From: Sthenelais limicola
Lineage: Eukaryota > Annelida > Polychaeta > Phyllodocida > Sigalionidae
DNA length: 64,000 nucleotides
Direction of reading: 5' to 3'
Assembly (NCBI GenBank): GCA_942159475.1
Contig: OW804099.1
Span: 14,871,499 to 14,935,498, forward strand
Under the pieces are notes generated by a model. The model was not told the origin of the DNA and searched no databases. It was given only the letters and a program-made list of their open reading frames with translations. Positions 41,410-54,300 of the stretch are shown piece after piece. A program made the position numbers and the translations under genes. The stretch's first letter is position 1, and every line of letters starts with the position of its first letter.

Positions 41410-44365
41410 ATGGAAGCTGAGGCCACCGTCGCAGAAGCTCTTAATGGCATCGCTCGAGCCAATTTGGGAGGTGTTGTCGACAACGCCGAATGGCGTAACC
41501 TCATCGAAGAGTATTTTGTGTTCAACGAGGAAACAGAGACGGTGGAATCTGACTCAGATGGAGAACCAGACGTCCCTGATCAGCCTGAAACTCCGGAGAC
41601 GAACGAAGAAGAAGTTGAGGAAGCATCAGAACCTATTCTTATTATTGATCACATGCAGGCAGTCGTGGACAAGGAACGGGAAAAGTGCTCCACGTTTCGG
41701 TAAGTGTTGGTGCTCTGCAGCCATCTTTTCTATCGTGTGTGTTGACATGCTGGGGGACGCGATCTGAAAACTATGCTATGTACATCCCTGGATATCATTC
41801 CAAATCTATAATCCAATGCTGTTATATGTGCTAGATACCTTGTGGGTATATTTAGAGGTTCTAAAATTTAATTGGTGTATGTTTTAAGTCGCATGGTGTT
41901 GTTCGTGCGTGGGGAGTTTAAGGCCCTCGAGATCTGGGGAGTAGCTATTTACTTGGGACGTCTGAGATTCCTTACTCGTCTCGTGTGGAATGTAGGGTTA
42001 AAAATACATTGTTTGTTTGTGTCATTATGGGCAAATTAAAATCTAGGATTTTGTCCATTTCAGATGTAACTGCCGATTGTTTAACGGCGGGCCATGCATA
42101 GACCAGTTCACTGTGGAACAGCGCATCTCTCATCGGTCGGAACATGACCAAATCCATCGAGGTAATTTCAAAATAATGTTTTTCTCTATTGCCTCATTGC
42201 CCATACATGCCTGTATAATACTCATTCAGTATTTTAATCAGTATTTTAAGCTGTAGCTTGTTAAATAATGAGGACACGTCCTACCCAATTACATAGGATA
42301 ACTAATTACGTAGGATAACTGTAGGGACTCAGACTAAGATTGGTGTCGGTGATATTAGTCAGTCACAAATTCATTTTTACATTATTGTTATACTGTCGTT
42401 TCAGATGAGCTCGACATGGCACTCTTTGGCGTTTTCAATACTGTTACTGACAACAGTGATCGATGCAGTCCAACCAAGAAGGGGCGCCAGTGGAAGGGAG
42501 AGAGAAAACACCCAAAGAGCCACTACAGGATGCATAACAAGCCTATTTGCAAAGCTACCTTTAAATTCCTTTACAAGTGAGTGTTATCATGAATCTTGTG
42601 GTGCCCATTAATACTGAACATTAGATAGCTATTCATAATAACATGATTATTTGCTAAGAATCAATATTTTGGTATTGTCATTTTAAGATCCTGCATTATG
42701 TTCAATTTCTTCCTTTGTCAACGATTAAATTATTATTAATTATTTTTTCTATTTCTTTTCTCTCCCTTCACTTCTAGGATTAGCCAAAACTTGCTGACAG
42801 TTTTGCTAAAATCCTTCGCTGAGGATGGTCTGGTCACTCGTTCACGACAGGGTGGTGGTCACCGTGCTGTGAGGTCTTTGCCAATAGATGACCTGAAGAA
42901 CACTATCAACTTCATCACATCTTATGCCGAAACACATGCTCTTGTCTTGCCAGGCAGAGTATCTTCTCACCACAGAGACGACATCTTAATTCTCCCCTGC
43001 CGTTCTACAAAAGCTGAAGTTCATCGTCTTTACACACAAGCCATGCAAGAGACTGGCAATAGGGCTGTTGCCTACTCCACTTTTGGTCATTTATGGCGCA
43101 AGTATCTTCCTAAAATAGTCACAAGTCGTCCCATGACAGACCTCTGCTGGGAGTGCCAGCGTAATAACAGAGACATTTCCTGTAGTAGTAATTTACCTGA
43201 TGTTGTGAAAGCTGCCAAGTTAAAGAAACAGCAGAAACATTTAGACAGTGTAACCGCCGAAAGAACTCTTTATCAGAAATTTTGTGCTGATGCAAAAGAA
43301 GCGTACAGAGACAATGGTGAACCCCCCCTTGGCAAACATGCCCCTTGCTCATGTGACATTCGAGTACATCTCAGTTTTGACTTTGCACAACAAGTGCATT
43401 TACCTTCTTACCCGATGCAACCAGGTCCCCTTTATTTTCTCACCCCGAGGAAGGTAGGCCTGTTCGGTATTTGCATGGAAGGAATGCCTAGACAAGTTAA
43501 CTACCTTATAGATGAGAGCCATTGCACCAGTAAGGGGTCAAATGCAGTTATTTCTTATCTGAATCATTACTTTGAAAACTATGGTCTGGGGGAGAAAGAT
43601 TTAGATCTTAACTGTGACAATTGTAGTGGCCAGAACAAGAACCGGTATGTTTTGGCCTATTTGATGTGGCGTGTCCTTACTGGAAGGCACAGGTCTATTA
43701 CACTTAACTTTTTGATTACTGGGCACACTAAGTTTGCCCCCGACTGGTGCTTTGGTCTCTTGAAAAAACAATTTCGTCGGGACAACGTTTCTTCTCTTCA
43801 GCAATTAAAAGCCAGTGTGCAGCGCAGTACGCCAGGGGGGGTCAACCAGGCCCAACTTGTAGGTGATGAAAGGGGTACTGTTTTTGTTCCATTGTACGAC
43901 TGGCAGGCATTCCTGTCACCTTTCTCCAAATCTTTTCCAGGTATCAAAGGGTATCATCATTTTGAATTTTCTAGTGACAAACCTGGTGTTATTTCTTTCA
44001 GGCCATTTGTAGGCCCTGAAGATAGTGGTACTTTTAAAATGCTTACTGTTGATGTGGGTGATGTCCCTCAGGACAACCCACCCATTGTACCTTCTCCTGG
44101 ACTGTCTGCATACAGACAGTGGTATCTTTTTAATTCTATTCGTGATTTTTGTACCGAAGAAACCAAAGACATTATGTGCCCCAAACCAACTGTACCTGAA
44201 GAAGGGCCAGGGAGGGGGGGGGATGGCTACATTGTACAGGCTCCTGCAGTCGCCCCAGTAAGAGGTAGAGGGAGGGGAAGTGGAAGGGCTAGAGGAAGAG
44301 GGAGGGGTAGAGGAAGGGGAAGGGGAAGGGGAAGGGAGAGGGAATCTTCTTCTGATGAATCATAA
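41410..44365 (+). CDS. Transposase-like protein, DUF7869-type, copy 2 (715 aa, C-terminal tail lost)
   Basis: Exons are 41,410-41,699, 42,064-42,161, 42,405-42,576 and 42,778-44,365, with the same splice sites and reading frame as copy 1. The acidic N-terminus, Cys motif, helix-turn-helix-like part and the three core Asp residues (388, 467, 509) are all kept, and I saw no frameshift. A TTA codon of copy 1 (29,072-29,074) is TAA here, ending the protein at residue 715 inside the acidic part of the tail, just after the first Arg-Gly block. The remaining 87 residues are still readable downstream. The product may be active without the tail, or this may be the first step of decay; the sequence alone cannot tell. 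The stop lies in the last exon, so nonsense-mediated decay through exon junctions is not expected. Confidence 0.78.
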
Positions 44366-44431
44366 GAATTAGGTGGTGATGAATCTTCTGAGGAGGAGGA
44401 GGAGGAGGAACCTCAAGAGGAACCTCAAGCT

Positions 44432-44629
44432 AGGGGTAGGGGTAGGGGTAGGGGTAGGGGTAGGGGTAGAGGAACAGTAAGGGGAAGGGGCAGGGTAAGG
44501 GAATCTTCAGAATCTTCTTCGGATGGGGAGGTTGCACCTCCTCCAGCAAAGAGAGGTAGGGGGAGGGGGAGGGGAAATGTTGAGCAACGCCGGCCAGGGA
44601 GGGGTAGGGGTAGGGGTAGGGGTAGGGGT
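44432..44629 (+). repeat. (AGGGGT)n runs, copy 2, downstream of the premature stop
   Basis: Six AGGGGT units at 44,432-44,467 and five at 44,600-44,629, one more in each run than in copy 1. They lie after the new stop codon, so length is no longer under frame constraint. Confidence 0.85.
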
Positions 44630-44805
44630 AGGGGCTGACTGCTATTTTATTGATTTTATTACTGATTTTATTACTGATTTTATTACTGGTGAATACTGTT
44701 GTACATTTTGTTTTGTTAGAATGAATAGGTGTGTTATCATGTATATATTGCAAGCACTGCACCAAAGAATTTTGTACAGAATTATTATACTCGTGTTAAC
44801 AGGGT

Positions 44806-44816
44806 AATAAAATAAA
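44806..44816 (+). terminator. Polyadenylation signal, copy 2
   Basis: Overlapping AATAAA hexamers equivalent to those at 29,503-29,513. The 12-bp triple repeat TGATTTTATTAC is also kept (44,651-44,686). Confidence 0.65.
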
Positions 44817-44821
44817 AAATA

Positions 44822-45309
44822 TTAAATGAAATGCACTGATTTTTTTATATATTGTGGCCCTACTAGTCTATAATACCTGCCCCAAATCTGAGAAAAATCC
44901 AATCATATGAACTGGTCATTTTGCATGACGACGCGTCCGACATAAATCCCACAAAAGTCTCCTAGAAATGTATTTTGCCCAAATTTCACCCAATTTTCAT
45001 CGCGCGATAAAATGATAAGTTACTAAGTAAATGAACTGAATTTGAAAAATGTTATGGCTATGGCAGTTAGTAAAGTGTGTCCCAAATTTCATAGAAATCG
45101 CTTGATAACAAATGCCCGTAACCAAGGATGGCGCGCCGAAGGTCACTCGCCGAACTTAAACAGGCTGTATCTCAGTTTCCGGCTCCTCCAGTAACCGCGT
45201 CCCTTAAATACTCACCGCAACCATAGAATTATACCCAATAGGCCTAAAATTAAGCTCTATACATCATTGGAAAGCTCTTTCCTGCTGCTTACCCATCCAA
45301 TAGCTAACT
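44822..45309. other. 3' non-coding interior of transposon, copy 2
   Basis: No gene. Same as 29,519-30,006, with three clustered substitutions near 45,043 and the GGAAAG-CT-CTTTCC inverted repeat retained at 45,269-45,282. Confidence 0.45.
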
Positions 45310-45358
45310 CCAAAATCGATTTGGCCGACATGGGACTCATTTTGATGGAGCGGATCTC
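45310..45358 (-). repeat. Right terminal inverted repeat, copy 2
   Basis: Identical to the right TIR of copy 1; core at 45,324-45,347. Satellite resumes at ATATAGACTCAC. Confidence 0.85.
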
Positions 45359-48300
45359 ATATAGACTCACTGCTATCATGTGTATATTTACAACTAGTAG
45401 TATATGGAGGCTGGTATTAGTTGCAGGATACATATATAGACTCACCGCTATCATGTATTTATTTACAACTAGTAGTATATGTAGGCTGGTATTAGTTGCA
45501 GGATACATATAAATACTAGACTCACGGCTATCATGTATTTATTTACAACTAGTAGTATATGGGGGCTGGTATTAGTTGCAGGATACATATATATAGACTC
45601 ACTGCTATCATGTATTTATTTACAACTAGTAGTATATGGAGGCTGGTATTAGTTGCAGGATACATATATAGACTCACTGCTATCATGTATTTATTTACAA
45701 CTAGTAGTATATGGAGGCTGGTATTAGTTGCAGGATACATATATAGACTCACTGCTATCATGTATTTATTTACAACTAGTAGTATATGGAGGCTGGTATT
45801 AGTTGCAGGATACATATATAGACTCACGGCTATCATGTATTTATTTACAACTAGTGGTATATGGAGGCTGGTATTAGTTGCAGGATACATATAAATACTA
45901 GACTCACCGCTATCCTGTATTTATTTACAACTAGTAGTATATGTAGGCTGGTATTAGTTGCAGGACACATATATAGACTCACTGCTATCATGTATATATT
46001 TACAACTAGTAGTATATGGAGGCTGGTATTAGTTGCAGGATACATATAAATACTAGACTCACGGCTATCATGTATTTATTTACAACTAGTAGTATATGGA
46101 GGCTGGTATTAGTTGCAGGATACATATAAATACTAGACTCACTGCTATCATGTATTTATTTACAACTAGTAGTATATGGAGGCTGGCATTAGTTGCAGGA
46201 TACATATAAATACTAGATTCACGGCTATCATGTATTTATTTACAACTAGTAGTATATGTAGGCTGGTATTAGTTGCAGGACACATATATAGACTCACTGC
46301 TATCATGTATTTATTTACAACTAGTAGTATATGGAGGCTGGTATTAGATGCAGGATACATATATAGACTCACTGCTATCATGTATTTATTTACAACTAGT
46401 AGTATATGGGGGCTTGTATTAGTTGCAGGATACATATATAGACTCACAGCTATCATGTATTTATTTACAACTAGTAGTATATGGAGGCTGGTATTAGTTG
46501 CAGGATACATATATAGACTCACAGCTATCATGTATTTATTTACAACTAGTAGTATATGTAGGTTGGTATTAGTTGCAGGATACATATATAGACCCACTGC
46601 TATCCTGTATTTATTTACAACTAGTAGTGTATGGAGGCTGGTATTAGTTGAAGGATACATGTAGAGACTCACGGCTATCCTGTATTTATTTACAACTAGT
46701 AGTATATGGAGGCTGGTATTAGTTGCAGGATACATGTATAGACTCACTGCTATCATGTATTTATTTACAACTAGTAGTATATGGAGGCTGGTATTAGTTG
46801 CAGGATACATATAAATACTAGACTCACTGCTATCATGTATATATTTACAACTAGTAGTGTATGGAGGCTGGTATTAGTTGCAGGATACATATATAGACTC
46901 GCTGCTATCCTGTATTTATTTACAACTAGTAGAATATGGAGGCTGGTATTAGTTGCAGGATACATATATATAGACTCACTGCTATCCTGTATTTATTTAC
47001 AACTAGTAGTATATGGGGGCTGGTATTAGTTGCAGGATACATATAAATACTAGACTCACTGCTATCCTGTATTTATTTACAACTAGTAGTATATGGAGGC
47101 TGGTATTAGTTGCAGGATACATATAGATACTAGACTCACTGCTATCCTGTATTTATTTACAACTAGTAGTATATGGAGGCTGGTATTAGTTGCAGGATAC
47201 ATATATAGACTCACTGCTATCATGTATTTATTTACAACTAGTAGTATATGGAGGCTGGTATTAGTTGCAGGATACATATATAGACTCACCGCTATCATGT
47301 ATTTATTTACAACTAGTAGTATATGGAGGCTGGTATTAGTTGCAGGATACATATATAGACTCACAGCTATCATGTATTTATTTACAACTAGTAGTATATG
47401 GAGGCTGGTATTAGTTGCAGGATACATATATAGACTCACAGCTATCATGTATTTATTTACAACTAGTAGTATATGGAGGCTGGTATTAGTTGCAGGACAC
47501 ATATATAGACTCACTGCTATCCTGTATTTATTTACAACTAGTAGTATATGGAGGCTGGTATTAGTTGCAGGATACATATATAGACTCACTGCTATCATGT
47601 ATTTATTAACAACTAGTAGTATATGGAGGCTGGTATTAGTTGCAGGATACATATAAATACTAGACTCACTTCTATCATGTATTTATTTACAACTAGTAGT
47701 ATATGGGGGCTGGTATTAGTTGCAGGATACATATAAATACTAGACTCACTGCTATCATGTATTTATTTACAACTAGTAGTATATGGAGGCTGGTATTAGT
47801 TGCAGGATACATATATAGACTCACTGCTATCCTGTATTTATTTACAACTAGTAGTATATGTAGGCTAGTATTAGTTGCAGGATACATATATATAGACTCA
47901 CGGCTATCCTGTATTTATTTACAACTAGTAGTATATGGAGGCTGGTATTAGTTGCAGGATACATATTCAGACTCACTGCTATCCTGTATTTATTTACAAC
48001 TAGTAGTATATGGAGGCTGGTATTAGTTGCAGGATACATATAAATACTAGACTCACTGCTATCATGTATTTATTTACAACTAGTAGTATATGTAGGCTGG
48101 TATTAGTTGCAGGACACATATATAGACTCACTGCTATCATGTATTTATTTACAACTAGTAGTATATGGAGGCTGGTATTAGTTGCAGGATACATATAAAT
48201 ACTAGACTCACTGCTATTATGTATTTATTTACAACTAGTAGTATATGTAGGCTTGTATTAGTTGCAGGATACATATATAGACTCACTGCTATCCTGTATT

Positions 48301-51300
48301 TATTTACAACTAGTAGTATATGGGGGCTGGTATTAGTTGCAGGATTCATATAAATACTAGACTCACTGCTATCATGTATTTATTTACAACTAGTAGTATA
48401 TGTAGGCTGGTATTAGTTGCAGGATACATATATAGACTCACCGCTATCCTGTATTTATTTACAACTAGTAGTATATGGGGGCTGGTATTAGTTGCAGGAT
48501 ACATATATAGACTCACTGCTATCATGTATTTATTTACAACTAGTAGTATATGGGGGCTGGTATTAGTTGCAGGATACATATAAATACTAGACTCACTGCT
48601 ATCATGTATTTATTTACAACTAGTAGTATATGGAGGCTGGTATTAGTTGCAGGATACATATATAGACTCACTGCTATCCTGTATTTATTTACAACTAGTA
48701 GTATATGTAGGCTAGTATTAGTTGCAGGATACATATATATAGACTCACGGCTATCCTGTATTTATTTACAACTAGTAGTATATGGAGGCTGGTATTAGTT
48801 GCAGGATACATATTCAGACTCACTGCTATCCTGTATTTATTTACAACTAGTAGTATATGGAGGCTGGTATTAGTTGCAGGATACATATAAATACTAGACT
48901 CACTGCTATCATGTATTTATTTACAACTAGTAGTATATGTAGGCTGGTATTAGTTGCAGGACACATATATAGACTCACTGCTATCATGTATATATTTACA
49001 ACTAGTTGTATATGGAGGCTGGTATTAGTCGCAGGATACATATCTAGACTCACTGCTATCATGTATATATTTACAACTAGTAGTATATGTAGGCTTGTAT
49101 TAGTTGCAGGATACATACATAGACTCACTGCTATCATGTGTATATTTACAACTAGTAGTATATGGAGGCTGGTATTAGTTGCAGGATACATATATAGACT
49201 CACTGCTATCATGTATTTATTTACAACTAGTAGTATATGGAGGCTGGTATTAGTTGCAGGATACATATATAGACTCACTGCTATCATGTGTATATTTACA
49301 ACTAGTAGTATATGGAGGCTGGTATTAGTTGCAGGATACATATATAGACTCACTGCTATCATGTATTTATTTACAACTAGTAGTATATGGAGGCTGGTAT
49401 TAGTTGCAGGATACATATATAGACTCACTGCTATCATGTATTTATTTACAACTAGTAGTATATGGAGGCTGGTATTAGTTGCAGGATACATATAAATACT
49501 AGACTCACTGCTATTATGTATTTATTTACAACTAGTAGTATATGTAGGCTTGTATTAGTTGCAGGATACATATATAGACTCACTGCTATCCTGTATTTAT
49601 TTACAACTAGTAGTATATGGGGGCTGGTATTAGTTGCAGGATTCATATAAATACTAGACTCACTGCTATCATGTATTTATTTACAACTAGTAGTATATGT
49701 AGGCTGGTATTAGTTGCAGGATACATATATAGACTCACCGCTATCCTGTATTTATTTACAACTAGTAGTATATGGGGGCTGGTATTAGTTGCAGGATACA
49801 TATATAGACTCACTGCTATCATGTATTTATTTACAACTAGTAGTATATGGGGGCTGGTATTAGTTGCAGGATACATATATAGACTCACTGCTATCATGTA
49901 TTTATTTACAACTAGTAGTATATGGAGGCTGGTATTAGTTGCAGGATACATATAAATACTAGACTCACTGCTATCATGTATTTATTTACAACTAGTAGTA
50001 TATGGAGGCTGGTATTAGTTGCAGGATACATATATATAGACTCACGGCTATCATGTATTTATTTACAACTAGTAGTATATGGGGGCTGGTATTAGTTGCA
50101 GGATACATATATAGACTCACTGCTATCATGTATTTATTTACAACTAGTAGTATATGGGGGCTGGTATTAGTTGCAGGATACATATATAGACTCACTGCTA
50201 TCCTGTATTTATTTACAACTAGTAGTATATGGAGGCTGGTATTAGATGCAGGATACATATAAATACTAGACTCACTGCTATCATGTATTTATTTACAACT
50301 AGTAGTATATGTAGGCTTGTATTAGTTGCAGGATACATACATAGACTCACTGCTATCATGTGTATATTTACAACTAGTAGTATATGTAGGCTTGTATTAG
50401 TTGCAGGATACATACATAGACTCACTGCTATCATGTGTATATTTACAACTAGTAGTATATGTAGGCTTGTATTAGTTGCAGGATACATATATAGACTCAC
50501 TGCTATCCTGTATTTATTTACAACTAGTAGTATATGGGGGCTGGTATTAGTTGCAGGATACATATAAATACTAGACTCACTGCTATCATGTATTTATTTA
50601 CAACTATTAGTATATGGAGGCTGGTATTAGTTGCAGGATACATATATATAGACTCACGGCTATCATGTATTTATTTACAACTAGTAGTATATGGGGGCTG
50701 GTATTAGTTGCAGGATACATATATAGACTCACTGCTATCATGTATTTATTTACAACTAGTAGTATATGGAGGCTGGTATTAGTTGCAGGATACATATATA
50801 GACTCACTGCTATCATGTATTTATTTACAACTAGTAGTATATGGGGGCTGGTATTAGTTGCAGGATACATATATAGACTCACTGCTATCATGTATTTATT
50901 TACAACTAGTAGTATATGTAGGCTGGTATTAGATGCAGGATACATATAAATACTAGACTCACTGCTATCATGTATTTATTTGCAACTAGTAGTATATGGA
51001 GGCTGGTATTAGTTGCAGGATACATATATATAGACTCACGGCTATCATGTATTTATTTACAACTAGTAGTATATGGGGGCTGGTATTAGTTGCAGGATAC
51101 ATATATAGACTCACTGCTATCATGTATTTATTTACAACTAGTAGTATATGGAGGCTGGTATTAGTTGCAGGATACATATATAGACTCACTGCTATCATGT
51201 ATTTATTTACAACTAGTAGTATATGGAGGCTGGTATTAGTTGCAGGATACATATATAGACTCACTGCTATCATGTATTTATTTACAACTAGTAGTATATG

Positions 51301-54300
51301 GAGGCTGGTATTAGTTGCAGGATACATATATAGACTCACGGCTATCATGTATTTATTTACAACTAGTGGTATATGGAGGCTGGTATTAGTTGCAGGATAC
51401 ATATAAATACTAGACTCACTACTATCATGTATTTATTTACAACTAGTAGTATATGGGGGCTGGTATTAGTTGCAGGATACATATAAATACTAGACTCACT
51501 GCTATCATGTATTTATTTACAACTAGTAGTATATGTAGGCTTGTATTAGTTGCAGGATACATATATAGACTCACTGCTATCCTGTATTTATTTACAACTA
51601 GTAGTATATGGGGGCTGGTATTAGTTGCAGGATTCATATAAATACTAGACTCACTGCTATCATGTATTTATTTACAACTAGTAGTATATGTAGGCTGGTA
51701 TTAGTTGCAGGATACATATATAGACTCACCGCTATCCTGTATTTATTTACAACTAGTAGTATATGGGGGCTGGTATTAGTTGCAGGATACATATATAGAC
51801 TCACTGCTATCATGTATTTATTTACAACTAGTAGTATATGGGGGCTGGTATTAGTTGCAGGATACATATATAGACTCACTGCTATCATGTATTTATTTAC
51901 AACTAGTAGTATATGGAGGCTGGTATTAGTTGCAGGATACATATATAGACTCACTGCTATCATGTATTTATTTACAACTAGTAGTATATGGGGGCTGGTA
52001 TTAGTTGCAGGATACATATATAGACTCACTGCTATCATGTATTTATTTACAACTAGTAGTATATGTAGGCTGGTATTAGATGCAGGATACATATAAATAC
52101 TAGACTCACTGCTATCATGTATTTATTTACAACTAGTAGTATATGGAGGCTGGTATTAGTTGCAGGATACATATATATAGACTCACGGCTATCATGTATT
52201 TATTTACAACTAGTAGTATATGGGGGCTGGTATTAGTTGCAGGATACATATATAGACTCACTGCTATCATGTATTTATTTACAACTAGTAGTATATGGGG
52301 GCTGGTATTAGTTGCAGGATACATATATAGACTCACTGCTATCCTGTATTTATTTACAACTAGTAGTATATGGAGGCTGGTATTAGTTGCAGGATACATA
52401 TATAGACTCACTGCTATCCTGTATTTATTTACAACTAGTAGTTTATGTAGGCTAGTATTAGTTGCAGGATACATATATATAGACTCACGGCTATCCTGTA
52501 TTTATTTACAACTAGTAGTATATGGAGGCTGGTATTAGTTGCAGGATACATATAAATACTAGACTCACTGCTATCATGTATTTATTTACAACTAGTAGTA
52601 TATGTAGGCTGGTATTAGTTGCAGGACACATATATAGACTCACTGCTATCATGTATATATTTACAACTAGTTGTATATGGAGGCTGGTATTAGTAGCAGG
52701 ATACATATCTAGACTCACTGCTATCATGTATATATTTACAACTAGTAGTATATGTAGGCTTGTATTAGTTGCAGGATACATACATAGACTCACTGCTATC
52801 ATGTGTATATTTACAACTAGTAGTATATGTAGGCTTGTATTAGTTGCAGGATACATATATAGACTCACTGCTATGCTGTATTTATTTACAACTAGTAGTA
52901 TATGGGGGCTGGTATTAGTTGCAGGATACATATAAATACTAGACTCACTGCTATCATGTATTTATTTACAACTATTAGTATATGGAGGCTGGTATTAGTT
53001 GCAGGATACATATATATAGACTCACGGCTATCATGTATTTATTTACAACTAGTAGTATATGGGGGCTGGTATTAGTTGCAGGATACATATATAGACTCAC
53101 TGCTATCATGTATTTATTTACAACTTGTAGTATATGTAGGCTGGTATTAGTTGCAGGACACATATATAGACTCACTGCTATCATGTATATATTTACAACT
53201 AGTTGTATATGGAGGCTGGTATTAGTAGCAGGATACATATCTAGACTCACTGCTATCATGTATATATTTACAACTAGTAGTATATGTAGGCTTGTATTAG
53301 TTGCAGGATACATACATAGACTCACTGCTATCATGTGTATATTTACAACTAGTAGTATATGTAGGCTTGTATTAGTTGCAGGATACATATATAGACTCAC
53401 TGCTATCCTGTATTTATTTACAACTAGTAGTATATGGGGGCTGGTATTAGTTGCAGGATACATATAAATACTAGACTCACTGCTATCATGTATTTATTTA
53501 CAACTATTAGTATATGGAGGCTGGTATTAGTTGCAGGATACATATATATAGACTCACGGCTATCATGTATTTATTTACAACTAGTAGTATATGGGGGCTG
53601 GTATTAGTTGCAGGATACATATATAGACTCACTGCTATCATGTATTTATTTACAACTAGTAGTATATGGAGGCTGGTATTAGTTGCAGGATACATATATA
53701 GACTCACTGCTATCATGTATTTATTTACAACTAGTAGTATATGGGGGCTGGTATTAGTTGCAGGATACATATATAGACTCACTGCTATCATGTATTTATT
53801 TACAACTAGTAGTATATGTAGGCTGGTATTAGATGCAGGATACATATAAATACTAGACTCACTGCTATCATGTATTTATTTACAACTAGTAGTATATGGA
53901 GGCTGGTATTAGTTGCAGGATACATATATATAGACTCACGGCTATCATGTATTTATTTACAACTAGTAGTATATGGGGGCTGGTATTAGTTGCAGGATAC
54001 ATATATAGACTCACTGCTATCATGTATTTATTTACAACTAGTAGTATATGGAGGCTGGTATTAGTTGCAGGATACATATATAGACTCACTGCTATCATGT
54101 ATTTATTTACAACTAGTAGTATATGGAGGCTGGTATTAGTTGCAGGATACATATATAGACTCACTGCTATCATGTATTTATTTACAACTAGTAGTATATG
54201 GAGGCTGGTATTAGTTGCAGGATACATATATAGACTCACGGCTATCATGTATTTATTTACAACTAGTGGTATATGGAGGCTGGTATTAGTTGCAGGATAC

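Larger units (their letters stand above)
40791..45358 (+). mobile_element. DNA transposon, copy 2 (4,568 bp), gene truncated by nonsense change
   Basis: It has the same ends, structure and orientation as copy 1, flanked by ATAT at 40,787-40,790 and 45,359-45,362. The 12-bp length difference is explained by one extra AGGGGT in each of two runs. By eye I found about nine substitutions, including C/G at 40,822 in the left TIR, ATG to ACG at 41,284, the nonsense change at 44,363-44,365, and a cluster of three near 45,043 (TTGAAAAATG for TTGGTATATG). This is roughly 0.2 percent divergence. Shared satellite flanks favour origin by segmental duplication rather than a separate insertion. Confidence 0.88.

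Noticed and set aside
25500..45358. Retroelement or viral origin of the inserted sequence
   Set aside because: No reverse transcriptase, protease, long terminal repeats, poly-A tail at the insertion end or capsid genes; introns are intact and ends are inverted repeats.
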